Shown: piece after piece, positions 44,581 through 52,639 of the stretch
Position numbering within the stretch: the first letter of the stretch is position 1
How the letters are laid out: every line of letters starts with the position of its first letter
Assembly (NCBI GenBank): GCA_946497695.1
Contig: CAMMLJ010000003.1
Location: 1 to 64,000, forward strand
Source of the DNA: an uncultured Clostridium sp.
Lineage (GTDB): Bacteria > Bacillota > Clostridia > TANB77 > CAG-508
Direction of reading: 5' to 3'
Length of the DNA stretch: 64,000 nt
Program-made: the position numbers and the translations under genes
The notes under the pieces: generated by a model
Told to the model about the DNA's origin: nothing
Seen by the model: only the letters and a program-made list of their open reading frames with translations
The model's database searches: none

Positions 44581-44620
44581 TCATATGAACATCTTTTCAT
44601 ATGATTACTTGTTCATATGA
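44581..44620 (-). promoter_or_regulatory. Iterated operator of cadC-cadA
   Basis: Palindrome TCATATGA occurs three times at 44581, 44597 and 44613 (period 16). The outer two also form an 11-bp inverted repeat TCATATGAACA / TGTTCATATGA. The array lies directly before the cadC RBS. Confidence 0.7.
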
Positions 44621-44626
44621 TAAATC

Positions 44627-44666
44627 AAAAAAAATAATCTGTCAAGATATAACAGATTATTTTTTT
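44627..44666. terminator. Bidirectional terminator after rplS
   Basis: AAAAAAAATAATCTGT / ACAGATTATTTTTTT with a 9-nt loop. Confidence 0.8.
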
Positions 44667-44668
44667 AA

Positions 44669-45232
44669 TTATTCTTCATCTTTTTTTGTTTCTTCAGAAG
44701 CTTCTTCTTTAACTTCTTCTTTAACTGGCTCTTCAGTTTTTGGAGCTTCTTCAGTTTTAACTTCTTCTACTGGTGTAGCTTCTGTTTCAACTGTTTTAGC
44801 TTCTTCTACTGGAGCTTCAACTTTTTCTTCTACTACTGGTTCTTCTTCTATAGCTGCTTTTACTGTAATTTCTTTATCTTCAATTCTTGCACCAATTTGT
44901 TCTTTAGTCTTAGCAGCTTTACCAACTCTGTCTCTTAAGTAGTATAATTTAGCTCTTCTTGCTCTACCTACTCTTACTAATTCTACTTTTTCTACTAATG
45001 GTGAATGAATTAAGAATGTTTTTTCTACACCAACACCAGAAGCTATTCTTCTAACTGTGAATGTAGCATTTAGTCCTCCACCTTGTTTTTTAATAATAAT
45101 TCCTTCAAATACTTGGATTCTTTCTCTGTTTCCTTCTTTTATTCTTTGGTGAACTCTTACAGTATTTCCAACCTTAAGAACTGGTATCTTCTCTTTTAGA
45201 TGCTCATGCTCTATTGATTTAATGATATCCAT
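44669..45232 (-). CDS. rplS: 50S ribosomal protein L19 with acidic C-terminal extension
   Basis: The first 115 residues are a normal L19 ([26 protein letters not shown]-like [24 protein letters not shown]). The remaining about 70 residues are a Glu/Val/Lys/Thr repeat-rich tail (VEEK, VEEAK, TEEAP units), unusual for L19. Its ATG overlaps the trmD stop by one base (TAATG). Last gene of the ffh operon. Confidence 0.97.
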   Translation of the reverse strand: MDIIKSIEHEHLKEKIPVLKVGNTVRVHQRIKEGNRERIQVFEGIIIKKQGGGLNATFTVRRIASGVGVEKTFLIHSPLVEKVELVRVGRARRAKLYYLRDRVGKAAKTKEQIGARIEDKEITVKAAIEEEPVVEEKVEAPVEEAKTVETEATPVEEVKTEEAPKTEEPVKEEVKEEASEETKKDEE

Positions 45233-45966
45233 TATTTACTTCCTCCTTCTTTTAAATTTTTATATTCACTTAACATTTTTTGTTCTTTATCAGATAATTC
45301 AATTTCCTTTAATAAATCTGGTCTTTTTAAATATGTATTTATTATTGACTGGTCTCTTCGCCATTCCTTAATATTTTCATGATGTCCAGAAAGCAATACT
45401 TCTGGAACTCTTTTACCTAAAAATACTTCTGGCCTAGTATATTGTGGATATTCTAGCAAACCATTTGTAAAAGATTCTTCTTGTACAGAATCCTCTTTTA
45501 AAACTCCTTCTACATATCTACTAACACTATCTATCAAAACCATTGCTGGTAGTTCCCCACCAGTTAATACATAATCACCTATCGAAATTTCCTCATCTAC
45601 GATTTCATCAATTACTCTTTGGTCAATACCTTCATAATGTCCACAAAGTAATATGATATTTTCTTCTTTAGCTAAATCTTGTACCATTTGTTGATTTAAA
45701 GTCTTGCCCTGTGGTGACATATATATAACTTTAGCATTTGGTTCTTTAACAAAACAATATGCATCATATACAACTGTTGGTTCCATAACCATTCCAGCAC
45801 CACCACCATAAGGAGTATCATCTACTTTTTTATGCCTATTTTTAGAAAAATCTCTAATATTTATTAAATTAATATCTATTAGTCCTTTTTCTTTGCCTCT
45901 CCCAATAATACTTTCATCTAATGCTGAAAACATTTCTGGAAAAAGAGTTAAAACATTAAATTTCAT
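45232..45966 (-). CDS. trmD: tRNA (guanine37-N1)-methyltransferase
   Basis: SPOUT methyltransferase making m1G37. It shows [52 protein letters not shown] and VLLSGHH. 244 residues is normal. Between rimM and rplS, coupled to rplS by TAATG. Confidence 0.98.
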   Translation of the reverse strand: MKFNVLTLFPEMFSALDESIIGRGKEKGLIDINLINIRDFSKNRHKKVDDTPYGGGAGMVMEPTVVYDAYCFVKEPNAKVIYMSPQGKTLNQQMVQDLAKEENIILLCGHYEGIDQRVIDEIVDEEISIGDYVLTGGELPAMVLIDSVSRYVEGVLKEDSVQEESFTNGLLEYPQYTRPEVFLGKRVPEVLLSGHHENIKEWRRDQSIINTYLKRPDLLKEIELSDKEQKMLSEYKNLKEGGSK

Positions 45967-45974
45967 TCTTCCTC

Positions 45975-46478
45975 CTATATTAAACCTGGAATAAGATTAA
46001 TTATCATTTTCTTATTTTTTAAATCAACTTCTTTTACAACATCTGCTATAGTGGGAATTAATATTTGTTTTCCGAGATTGTCTTTTACTACATATACATC
46101 ATTACTACCAGTTGGAAATACGTCTTCTATTTTACCTAAATATTCATTTTTATCTGTATAAACATCAAGACCTATTAAATCTACAATATAATATGTATCT
46201 TCTCCTAAGTCTTCTTGACTTTCTTTTTCTGTTTTCAAATAAAAATTTCTATATTTTTCGGCTTCTTCTATAGAATCTATTCCCTCAAGTTTTAGTAAGA
46301 CTTGATTTTTATTATATCTTACCTGTTCTATTTTGATTTTTTTAAGTTCATTTTTTAATTGTATATATACATACTTTAAATCTTCAAATTTGCCAATATC
46401 ATCTGTAAAAGGATTTACTTTTACAACACCTTTTAAACCATTTGTATTAACAATTTGTCCAATCTCTATATATTCCAT
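45975..46478 (-). CDS. rimM: 16S rRNA-processing protein RimM
   Basis: 30S maturation factor binding S19. N-terminal RimM domain (IGQIVNTNGLKGVVKV) and C-terminal PRC-barrel (IGLDVYTD, VFPTGSNDVYVV). 167 residues. Eleven nt after khpA. Confidence 0.97.
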   Translation of the reverse strand: MEYIEIGQIVNTNGLKGVVKVNPFTDDIGKFEDLKYVYIQLKNELKKIKIEQVRYNKNQVLLKLEGIDSIEEAEKYRNFYLKTEKESQEDLGEDTYYIVDLIGLDVYTDKNEYLGKIEDVFPTGSNDVYVVKDNLGKQILIPTIADVVKEVDLKNKKMIINLIPGLI

Positions 46479-46489
46479 ATTAACCCCTT

Positions 46490-46720
46490 TTAGTTAATGA
46501 ATTCAATTGTAACTTTTTTGTTTTCTTTTGATGCTACAGATTTCATTATAGCTCTAACTGCTCTTGCTACTCTACCTTGTTTTCCTATAACTTTACCCAT
46601 ATCATCTTCAGCAACTTTTACTTCGTATACAACTGATTTTTCACCATTTAATTCTTTTATAGATACTGCATCAGCATTATCTACTAAATTTTTTATCATT
46701 ATTTCTAAAACTTCTTTCAT
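46490..46720 (-). CDS. khpA: KH-domain RNA-binding protein KhpA (YlqC)
   Basis: 76 residues with one KH fold and the GKVIGKQGRVARAVR loop. Partner of KhpB in RNA binding. Between rpsP and rimM, its usual place. Confidence 0.96.
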   Translation of the reverse strand: MKEVLEIMIKNLVDNADAVSIKELNGEKSVVYEVKVAEDDMGKVIGKQGRVARAVRAIMKSVASKENKKVTIEFIN

Positions 46721-46738
46721 TTGTTTATCCTCCTGTCA

Positions 46739-46978
46739 TTAATCCTTGTTTGCTAAGTCTATTAATTTTTTAACTGTATCTGTAGGTTTTGCTCCATTTT
46801 TAATCCATGTTGCAACAGCTTCTTTGTCTAAAACTATTGTTGATGGTTTTGTCATTGGGTCATATGTTCCTACTTTAGCTATAACTTTTCCATCTCTTGG
46901 ACTTCTAGAGTCTGCTACTACTATATGATAAAAAGGTGCTTTTTTCTTTCCTTCTCTTTGTAGTCTTATTTTTACCAT
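46739..46978 (-). CDS. rpsP: 30S ribosomal protein S16
   Basis: 79 residues; [23 protein letters not shown] at the start and IGTYDP-like [11 protein letters not shown]. Early 30S assembly protein. RBS AGGAGGTG before ATG. Confidence 0.98.
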   Translation of the reverse strand: MVKIRLQREGKKKAPFYHIVVADSRSPRDGKVIAKVGTYDPMTKPSTIVLDKEAVATWIKNGAKPTDTVKKLIDLANKD

Positions 46979-47031
46979 TTATTTCACCTCCTAAAAATCT
47001 AAGTAATCTATTATTAATTATTATTAATAAT

Positions 47032-48381
47032 CTACATTTTAAAATCTTTTAAGTCATTCATATTTAAGTTTTTCATCATGTTCCTCATTCCTTTACCTGA
47101 CTTAATTTTTTTCATCATTTTTTGTGTTGTTTCGAATGAAGTCATGAATCTATTAATTTCTTGTACTGATGTTCCACTACCATTTGCAATTCTTTTTCTT
47201 CTACTTGCATTTAAAAGTTTTGGATTTCTTCTTTCTCCAGTTGTCATTGAACAAATAATAGCTTCTATTTTATCAAATTCTTTATCATCTACTTTAATAT
47301 TTTTTAGTTGATTCATTCCCGGAATCATTTTTAATAAAGATGAGAAAGAACCCATTTTCTTTACTTGTCTTAGTTGTGCTAAATAATCATTTAAATCGAA
47401 ACTTTGCTTTCTTAATTGTTCTTCCATTTTCTTAGCTTCTTCTTCGCTAAATGATTCTTCAGCTTTTTCTATTATAGAAAGTACATCTCCCATTCCTAAA
47501 ATTCTTGATGCCATTCTGTCTGGATGGAATGGTTCTATGTCACTTAATTTTTCTCCTGTTGCTATATATTTTATTGGTTTGCCTGTTACTTTTTTTACTG
47601 ATAATGCTGCACCACCACGTGTATCACCATCTAACTTAGTTAAGATTATTCCATCTATTCCTACTTTTTCGTTAAATGTTGTTGCCACATTTACAGCATC
47701 TTGACCTGTCATACTATCTACTACTAATAAGATTTCTTGTGGTCTTACATTTTGTTTTATATTTTGTAATTCTTGCATTAAGTCTTCATCTATTTGAAGT
47801 CTACCTGCAGTATCTAGTATTATTACATCATTTAGTTTTTTTATTGCTTCGTCTATTGATCTTTTAGCTATATTTACTACATTTTTAGAAGTTTCATCAC
47901 TAAATACTGGAATGTTTAATTGTTTACCAACAACTTGAAGTTGTTTTATAGCTGCTGGTCTGTATACATCACATGCAACCAATAGTGGTTTTTTTCCTTG
48001 TTTTCTTAACACATTTGCAAGCTTACCTGCTGTTGTTGTTTTACCAGAACCTTGCAAACCTATTAACATTATTACAGTTGGAGCATTTGGTAAAAATGTA
48101 ATTTTACTTTCTGTTCCTCCTAATAGTTCTACTAATTCGTCTTTAACTATTTTTATAACTTGTTGGCCAGGCGTTAAAGATTTTAAAACATCTTGACCTA
48201 AAGCTTTTTCTTGGATTACAGCTATAAATTCTTTTACTATTTTATAGTTAACATCTGCCTCTAGTAATGCAAGCTTAACTTCTCTTAACATATCTTTTAA
48301 ATCAGCTTCTGTAACCCTTACTTTTCCTTTAAATTTATTTGTTATACTTTGTAATTTAGAAGATAATCCTTCGAAAGCCAT
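47032..48381 (-). CDS. ffh: Signal recognition particle protein Ffh
   Basis: GTPase targeting ribosomes to the membrane. N domain, then G domain with GLQGSGKTTTAGKLA, DTAGRLQID, TKLDGDTRGG, and a methionine-rich M domain from about residue 300 (MGSFSSLLKMIPG, then Met-rich helices to the end, KGMRNMMKNLNMNDL). 449 residues is usual. Follows ylxM by 15 nt. Confidence 0.98.
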   Translation of the reverse strand: MAFEGLSSKLQSITNKFKGKVRVTEADLKDMLREVKLALLEADVNYKIVKEFIAVIQEKALGQDVLKSLTPGQQVIKIVKDELVELLGGTESKITFLPNAPTVIMLIGLQGSGKTTTAGKLANVLRKQGKKPLLVACDVYRPAAIKQLQVVGKQLNIPVFSDETSKNVVNIAKRSIDEAIKKLNDVIILDTAGRLQIDEDLMQELQNIKQNVRPQEILLVVDSMTGQDAVNVATTFNEKVGIDGIILTKLDGDTRGGAALSVKKVTGKPIKYIATGEKLSDIEPFHPDRMASRILGMGDVLSIIEKAEESFSEEEAKKMEEQLRKQSFDLNDYLAQLRQVKKMGSFSSLLKMIPGMNQLKNIKVDDKEFDKIEAIICSMTTGERRNPKLLNASRRKRIANGSGTSVQEINRFMTSFETTQKMMKKIKSGKGMRNMMKNLNMNDLKDFKM

Positions 48382-48396
48382 TATTTTCTCCTTACC

Positions 48397-48732
48397 TTAA
48401 ATTAATTTTTTTAAGTCTTTTTTTATTGATTCTAGTGTTTTCTTATCTTTTATATTTAAACTATCTAATCTAGAAATAATACTATTAACTAGTTCTTCTT
48501 GTTTTTGCATTTTCTTCATAAGACCTAATTTGTTTTCTAAATCATATAATTTTGTTTCCCCACTTTTTATATTATCTCTTACTGCTTGCCTTGTAATATT
48601 ATAATTTTCTGCAATTTCTGATAAAGAAAAATCATTGTTATAATATTCATCTAATATCTCGAATTGTTTTTCAGTTAAAGTATTTTTATAAATCTGAGAT
48701 AATATACTTATTTCTATGTTTTTTTCCATCAT
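48397..48732 (-). CDS. ylxM: YlxM/p13-like putative DNA-binding protein
   Basis: 111 residues; sigma-70 region-4-like HTH (FEILDEYYNNDFSLSEIAENYNITRQAVRDNI), coiled coil C-terminal. UPF0122; linked to SRP and thought to stimulate Ffh. First gene of the operon. RBS AGAAGGTG before ATG. Confidence 0.95.
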   Translation of the reverse strand: MMEKNIEISILSQIYKNTLTEKQFEILDEYYNNDFSLSEIAENYNITRQAVRDNIKSGETKLYDLENKLGLMKKMQKQEELVNSIISRLDSLNIKDKKTLESIKKDLKKLI

Positions 48733-48756
48733 TACACCTTCTCTTTTTGTAATGCT

Positions 48757-48784
48757 ATTATACTTTACACTATTTTAGTGTAAA
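48757..48784 (-). promoter_or_regulatory. Promoter of ylxM-ffh with a perfect dyad in the spacer
   Basis: Minus strand: TTTACA, 16 nt, TATAAT. TTTACACTA / TAGTGTAAA (9-bp arms, 3-nt loop, 48764-48784) covers the -35 and spacer. A TTGACA lies directly upstream but at 22-nt spacing. Confidence 0.55.
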
Positions 48785-48810
48785 TGTCAAGAGCTTTACA
48801 GCAAAAAAAT

Positions 48811-48840
48811 CGGGATTTAAGGAACGTCCCCAAAATCCCG
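48811..48840. repeat. Dispersed repeat, hairpin-forming copy
   Basis: CGGGATTT and AAATCCCG close a hairpin around AAGGAACGTCCCCA; a degenerate second copy (ACGTCCTCAAAACCCC) follows at 48851-48866. Confidence 0.75.
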
Positions 48841-48874
48841 ATTTGGAAAAAACGTCCTCAAAACCCCAAAATTT

Positions 48875-49264
48875 CTAAAACAAATTCCTTATTAATAAAC
48901 TTTCTTTATCTTCTATATGATTTATCACATACACACAGTCATCAAGTTGTGGTACAGCTTGGTTATATTCTTCTACATCTATATTTCCTTTAATTAATGT
49001 TAGTTGTCTTGCTACTTTTTCTAATTCGTTATGTTCTATATAACAAGATAACAGGTTTAATTTTGAATTCCATTCTTGTTCTACTTTTGTTATTTCGTCA
49101 TTTATTTTATTTACATCTTTATCTTCTTTTAACATTTCATTTCTTAAATTTCCTAAACTGTCATTTATACTAAAAAAAACTTTTTTAGTATAATTATTAC
49201 TTAGTAAATCCATACTAATTATTAAAATAACTACTAAAATGCACACAATAATCTCTTTATACAT
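48875..49264 (-). CDS. DUF4363-family membrane-anchored protein
   Basis: About 129 residues with one N-terminal membrane helix (EIIVCILVVILIISM) and a helical extracytoplasmic part. The start is put at MYKEIIV (RBS GAAAGG) rather than the longer frame. It overlaps the DUF421 gene end by 8 nt; this pairing is common in Firmicutes. Function unknown. Confidence 0.85.
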   Translation of the reverse strand: MYKEIIVCILVVILIISMDLLSNNYTKKVFFSINDSLGNLRNEMLKEDKDVNKINDEITKVEQEWNSKLNLLSCYIEHNELEKVARQLTLIKGNIDVEEYNQAVPQLDDCVYVINHIEDKESLLIRNLF

Positions 49265-49943
49265 TTTTGTTTTTCCTTTCTTTTGCTTGGCAGAAAAATT
49301 GCCCTTCTCCATCTATTGTTACTACCAAAGCATCTTTAGATTTTATTTTGAATTTAGCCACTTGTTTTTCTAACCATTTTTCATCTTTTCCTAATTTTCT
49401 TAAATTTTCTTTCATAATTACACCATCTATAACTAAATCATAAGAAATTCCTTCATATTCAGGTTCTAAATTAAAATCTTTTACTACCACATTTCTCTTT
49501 TCTGCTTTTGGAATAACAGTTATTTGCCCACTTGTTTCTAATATTGCATACTCTACATCTCCAATATTAAAAATGTTGTTTGAACGTAATCTTTCTTCTA
49601 ATTCATTTATAGTAAACCTTTCTTTTTTTAATATTTTTTCATCAATTCTTCCTCTGTAAATTAAAATAGATGGTTTACCACATATTATCTCTCTAAATTT
49701 CAGACTTTTCATATTAAGAACCGAAATTATCAAATGCATTACAAGTAAACCTAAAATAGGAATCAAACCATTTAATATAGGTATTCCAACATCAGACATA
49801 GGAATTGACGCTAAATCTGCAATCATTATAGAAATAGCAAGTTCAAATGGCTGTAATTGTCCTATTTCACGTTTTCCCATTAACCTCATAACTAATAAAA
49901 CAAATATGTATATAATTATGGCTCTAAAAAAATTTGATAACAT
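49257..49943 (-). CDS. DUF421 (YetF-like) membrane protein
   Basis: 228 residues. Three N-terminal membrane helices (about 5-80) with RLMGKREIGQLQPFELAISIMIADLASIPMSD, then the cytosolic YetF domain (GKPSILIYRGRIDEKILK, ERLRSNNIFNIGDVEYAILE). Likely spore-related membrane proteins; role unsettled. Confidence 0.9.
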   Translation of the reverse strand: MLSNFFRAIIIYIFVLLVMRLMGKREIGQLQPFELAISIMIADLASIPMSDVGIPILNGLIPILGLLVMHLIISVLNMKSLKFREIICGKPSILIYRGRIDEKILKKERFTINELEERLRSNNIFNIGDVEYAILETSGQITVIPKAEKRNVVVKDFNLEPEYEGISYDLVIDGVIMKENLRKLGKDEKWLEKQVAKFKIKSKDALVVTIDGEGQFFCQAKERKNKNV

Positions 49944-50067
49944 AATATCACCTACTTAGATTTTCAATTTTATTATGCCATTTTTTATTTTTTTTATACA
50001 TTTTGAATAATTATTTAACTTGTGTAAATAATACTATTATGAAACCAATTTAAGGAGGTTTTATATT

Positions 50068-50445
50068 ATGGCTGATAGTCAAATGAATGTAAAAGGAAAT
50101 TCAACAACAAGTACCATGGGACAAATACTATGGAGATTAGTAACATCTGCTGTAGTTCTAGCTATAACTGCTTTTTTCACTCCTGGTTTCTCTATTAATA
50201 ATCTTTGGACATTAGCTATTGCTGCTATAGTTCTTTCTATTATGGACTATATAATTACTAAATTTACTGGTTTACATGCTAGTAGCTTTGGTAGAGGTAT
50301 TGTCGGTTTCGCACTTGCAGTAGCCACTTTATATGCTACACAATTTTTCGTTGCAGGTTATACAATATCTTGGATGGCAGCAATAATTGGTGCTTTAATT
50401 TATGGAGTTGTAGATTATTTTATTCCAGGTACTCAAAGTGTATAA
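50068..50445 (+). CDS. Small four-helix membrane protein (holin-like family)
   Basis: 125 residues with four membrane helices (about 20-38, 45-60, 70-92, 98-118) after a short Ser/Thr/Asn-rich N-terminus. Resembles DUF2512/'phage holin family' proteins in Firmicutes, but the family is not certain. RBS AAGGAGG before ATG. It is divergent from DUF421 and ends in a terminator. Confidence 0.7.
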   Translation: MADSQMNVKGNSTTSTMGQILWRLVTSAVVLAITAFFTPGFSINNLWTLAIAAIVLSIMDYIITKFTGLHASSFGRGIVGFALAVATLYATQFFVAGYTISWMAAIIGALIYGVVDYFIPGTQSV

Positions 50446-50491
50446 TTCTAGGATAATTTAATTTAGCATATATTCTGGCAATTATATTTAG

Positions 50492-50531
50492 AGCAAAAAA
50501 GAACAAGGTATCATCCTTGCTCTTTTTTGCT
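50492..50531. terminator. Terminator of the 50068 gene
   Basis: AGCAAAAAAGAACAAGG / CCTTGCTCTTTTTTGCT (one mismatch, 6-nt loop) then TTTTTCC. Confidence 0.8.
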
Positions 50532-50562
50532 TTTTCCTCCAAGTATTAATTAACTTATAAAT

Positions 50563-51231
50563 TTAATCTATTTTTTCTACTATCTCATTTTTATTTTTGT
50601 ATATAGAATGTTCTGAAATTACTCCCCTTACCGAAGAAAGTGGATATATATTTGTATGTTTTCCTACTATAGTTCCTGGATTTAATATAGAACCACATCC
50701 AACTTCTACTTCGTCACCTACCATTGCACCAAATTTTTTTAAACCTGTCTTAATTTGCTCTTTGCCTTTTTTTACAATTACTAATTTTTTATCTGATTTA
50801 ACATTAGAAGTAATTGAACCTGCTCCCATATGTGCTTTATAGCCTAATATAGAATCACCAACATAGTTATAATGTGGAACTTGTACTTTATTAAATAATA
50901 TTACACCTTTTAGCTCTGTCGAGTTACCTACTACTGCACCTTCTCCAACAATAACTTTTCCTCTAATAAATGCACAATGTCTTACTTCTGCATTATTACC
51001 AATTATTGTAGGACCTGCAATATATGCTGTTGGTGCTACTTTAGCACTTTTAGCAATCCAAATATTTTCTCCTTTTTGCTCATACTCATCTTTTGGTAAG
51101 GTTTTACCTAAATTTATAATAAATTCTTCTAGCTTTGGTAAAACTTCCCATGGATAAGTAACACCTTCAAAAATATCCTTGGCGATAGTTTCATCTAAAT
51201 TATATAAATTTTCTACTTTACACTCTTCCAT
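50563..51231 (-). CDS. Left-handed beta-helix protein (GlmU/UDP-GlcNAc pyrophosphorylase-related acyltransferase type)
   Basis: About 222 residues. Hexapeptide repeats form the beta-helix: TAYIAG, IIGNNA, VIVGEGAVVGNST, GAGSITSNVK, GCGSILNPGTIVG. Resembles the C-terminal half of bifunctional GlmU-like proteins. The start is at MEECKV (RBS TTGGAGG). It overlaps the UDPGP gene end by 14 nt, so the two enzymes are made together and may represent split nucleotidyl- and acyltransferase functions. Substrate not determined. Confidence 0.8.
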   Translation of the reverse strand: MEECKVENLYNLDETIAKDIFEGVTYPWEVLPKLEEFIINLGKTLPKDEYEQKGENIWIAKSAKVAPTAYIAGPTIIGNNAEVRHCAFIRGKVIVGEGAVVGNSTELKGVILFNKVQVPHYNYVGDSILGYKAHMGAGSITSNVKSDKKLVIVKKGKEQIKTGLKKFGAMVGDEVEVGCGSILNPGTIVGKHTNIYPLSSVRGVISEHSIYKNKNEIVEKID

Positions 51232-52471
51232 TTTGTTTCCTCCAATAATCATTATATAGCTTACTTGCTGTAGCAGGACTGTCTACTCCTTCTCTATTTT
51301 TTACTGGTGCAAAATCCTCTTCTCTTTTTCCTCTTACAATAGAAATCTGATTAAAAAACTCGAATGAATCAAATATAAAATATTCAAATTTATATGCATT
51401 TGGTTTTTCTGGCTCTATCATTTTTCCATTTTTGTCCATGTAACTATATTTTTTGTACGCCTTATGATACTGCAAATCTTTTAAACTTATTTTTTCTAGT
51501 GCTTTTAAACTAAATAAATTACACATTACATGTGATTCCCCAAATAGGATATCACCATTTTCGTCTTTTGCCTCTATCATGTCTTCTGGAAGTTCTGAAT
51601 ATTCGATAACTTTAACTTTTCCATCTTGAATGCATAAAGAACCTATTCTTTCTCTTGGTGTATTTTTGAATATGGATCTTGTTGCGATTTCTGATTTTTC
51701 TTTAATTGCTACTCCCATTAGTAATGTATCTACCATTTTTAATAAAACATTATCTATAGAACCTATGTATATCCATTCAATTCCTTTTTCCTTCATATCA
51801 TCTAGTACACCTTTCATGTACATAGATTTAAATATACTTCCATTACCATCTGATGCTTTCTTAATGTTGTAATCTTCATCTAACATTATTTGTCCATCTT
51901 CTGTTATTAATGGTAATTCACCTTGTTCGAAAAAACCTACATATTCTTTATTATATCCAAAATAATTATGTTCTTCCATAAAATCTACTATTTCTTGATT
52001 GTTTTCGTGACTTGTCATAATATACCATGGAATTATAGTATTATATTGTTTATTTGCTCTTTGTAAAGTTTCTACTATTATCTCGAATAGATACTTTGGC
52101 TTTGGCTCTACATCTATTTTAAAAGTTCCCTTTGCTCCTTTATAGCCTAATCTTGTTCCTTGACCTCCAGACATTGTTGCTACTGCAAATTTTTTATTTC
52201 TTACAATATCTGCTCCTATCTCTTCGTAAGCTTCTCTTTCTTCTTTAGATATTTTATCTGGATTTAATGATTTTATTGGTTTTAATTCACCAACATTTAC
52301 TTCGGCTTCTTTTTTTATATTGTTATATAATTCTTTTAATTGCGGAAAATTAATATCTTTTAATTGTTCTATTATCTTATTCTTTGTTGTTTTATCTACA
52401 TTTTCTAATATCTCTAAAGTTCTAGTCTGATTATATTTTTTTAAATTTTCTATTACTTTCTCATCCCTCAT
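51218..52471 (-). CDS. UDPGP-family uridylyltransferase (eukaryotic-type UDP-sugar pyrophosphorylase)
   Basis: About 417 residues. MSGGQGTRLGYKGAKGTFKI is the nucleotide-binding signature; GSIDNVLLKMVDTL, FESHVMCNLFSL-like GESHVMCN and KFEYFIFDSF follow. Related to eukaryotic UDP-GlcNAc (UAP) and UDP-glucose pyrophosphorylases rather than GalU. The start is at MRDEKVI (GGAGG 6 nt before). Product likely UDP-GlcNAc or UDP-Glc. Confidence 0.85.
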   Translation of the reverse strand: MRDEKVIENLKKYNQTRTLEILENVDKTTKNKIIEQLKDINFPQLKELYNNIKKEAEVNVGELKPIKSLNPDKISKEEREAYEEIGADIVRNKKFAVATMSGGQGTRLGYKGAKGTFKIDVEPKPKYLFEIIVETLQRANKQYNTIIPWYIMTSHENNQEIVDFMEEHNYFGYNKEYVGFFEQGELPLITEDGQIMLDEDYNIKKASDGNGSIFKSMYMKGVLDDMKEKGIEWIYIGSIDNVLLKMVDTLLMGVAIKEKSEIATRSIFKNTPRERIGSLCIQDGKVKVIEYSELPEDMIEAKDENGDILFGESHVMCNLFSLKALEKISLKDLQYHKAYKKYSYMDKNGKMIEPEKPNAYKFEYFIFDSFEFFNQISIVRGKREEDFAPVKNREGVDSPATASKLYNDYWRKQNGRV

Positions 52472-52560
52472 ATTAAACCTCCGATTCACCGTTTTATTTT
52501 ATCATATGCTTCCTTATTTTGCAATGTTTATAAATTCACTCTTATTTTTTACTTTTTATG

Positions 52561-52590
52561 GAATATCTTTACAAAACTACTAATATACTT
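52561..52590 (+). promoter_or_regulatory. Possible sigma-E promoter of spoIVA
   Basis: GAATATC at 52561-52567, 15 nt, ATATACTT. Roughly KMATATT-N14/15-CATACAMT. In Bacillus spoIVA is sigma-E controlled. Confidence 0.4.
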
Positions 52591-52639
52591 AACTAAAGTA
52601 ACTTAGTACAAACATTTTCTATGAGGAGGTATTTTATAA

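Noticed and set aside
44621..44666. T-box or riboswitch upstream of cadC
   Set aside because: The sequence is a simple bidirectional terminator and an operator array.
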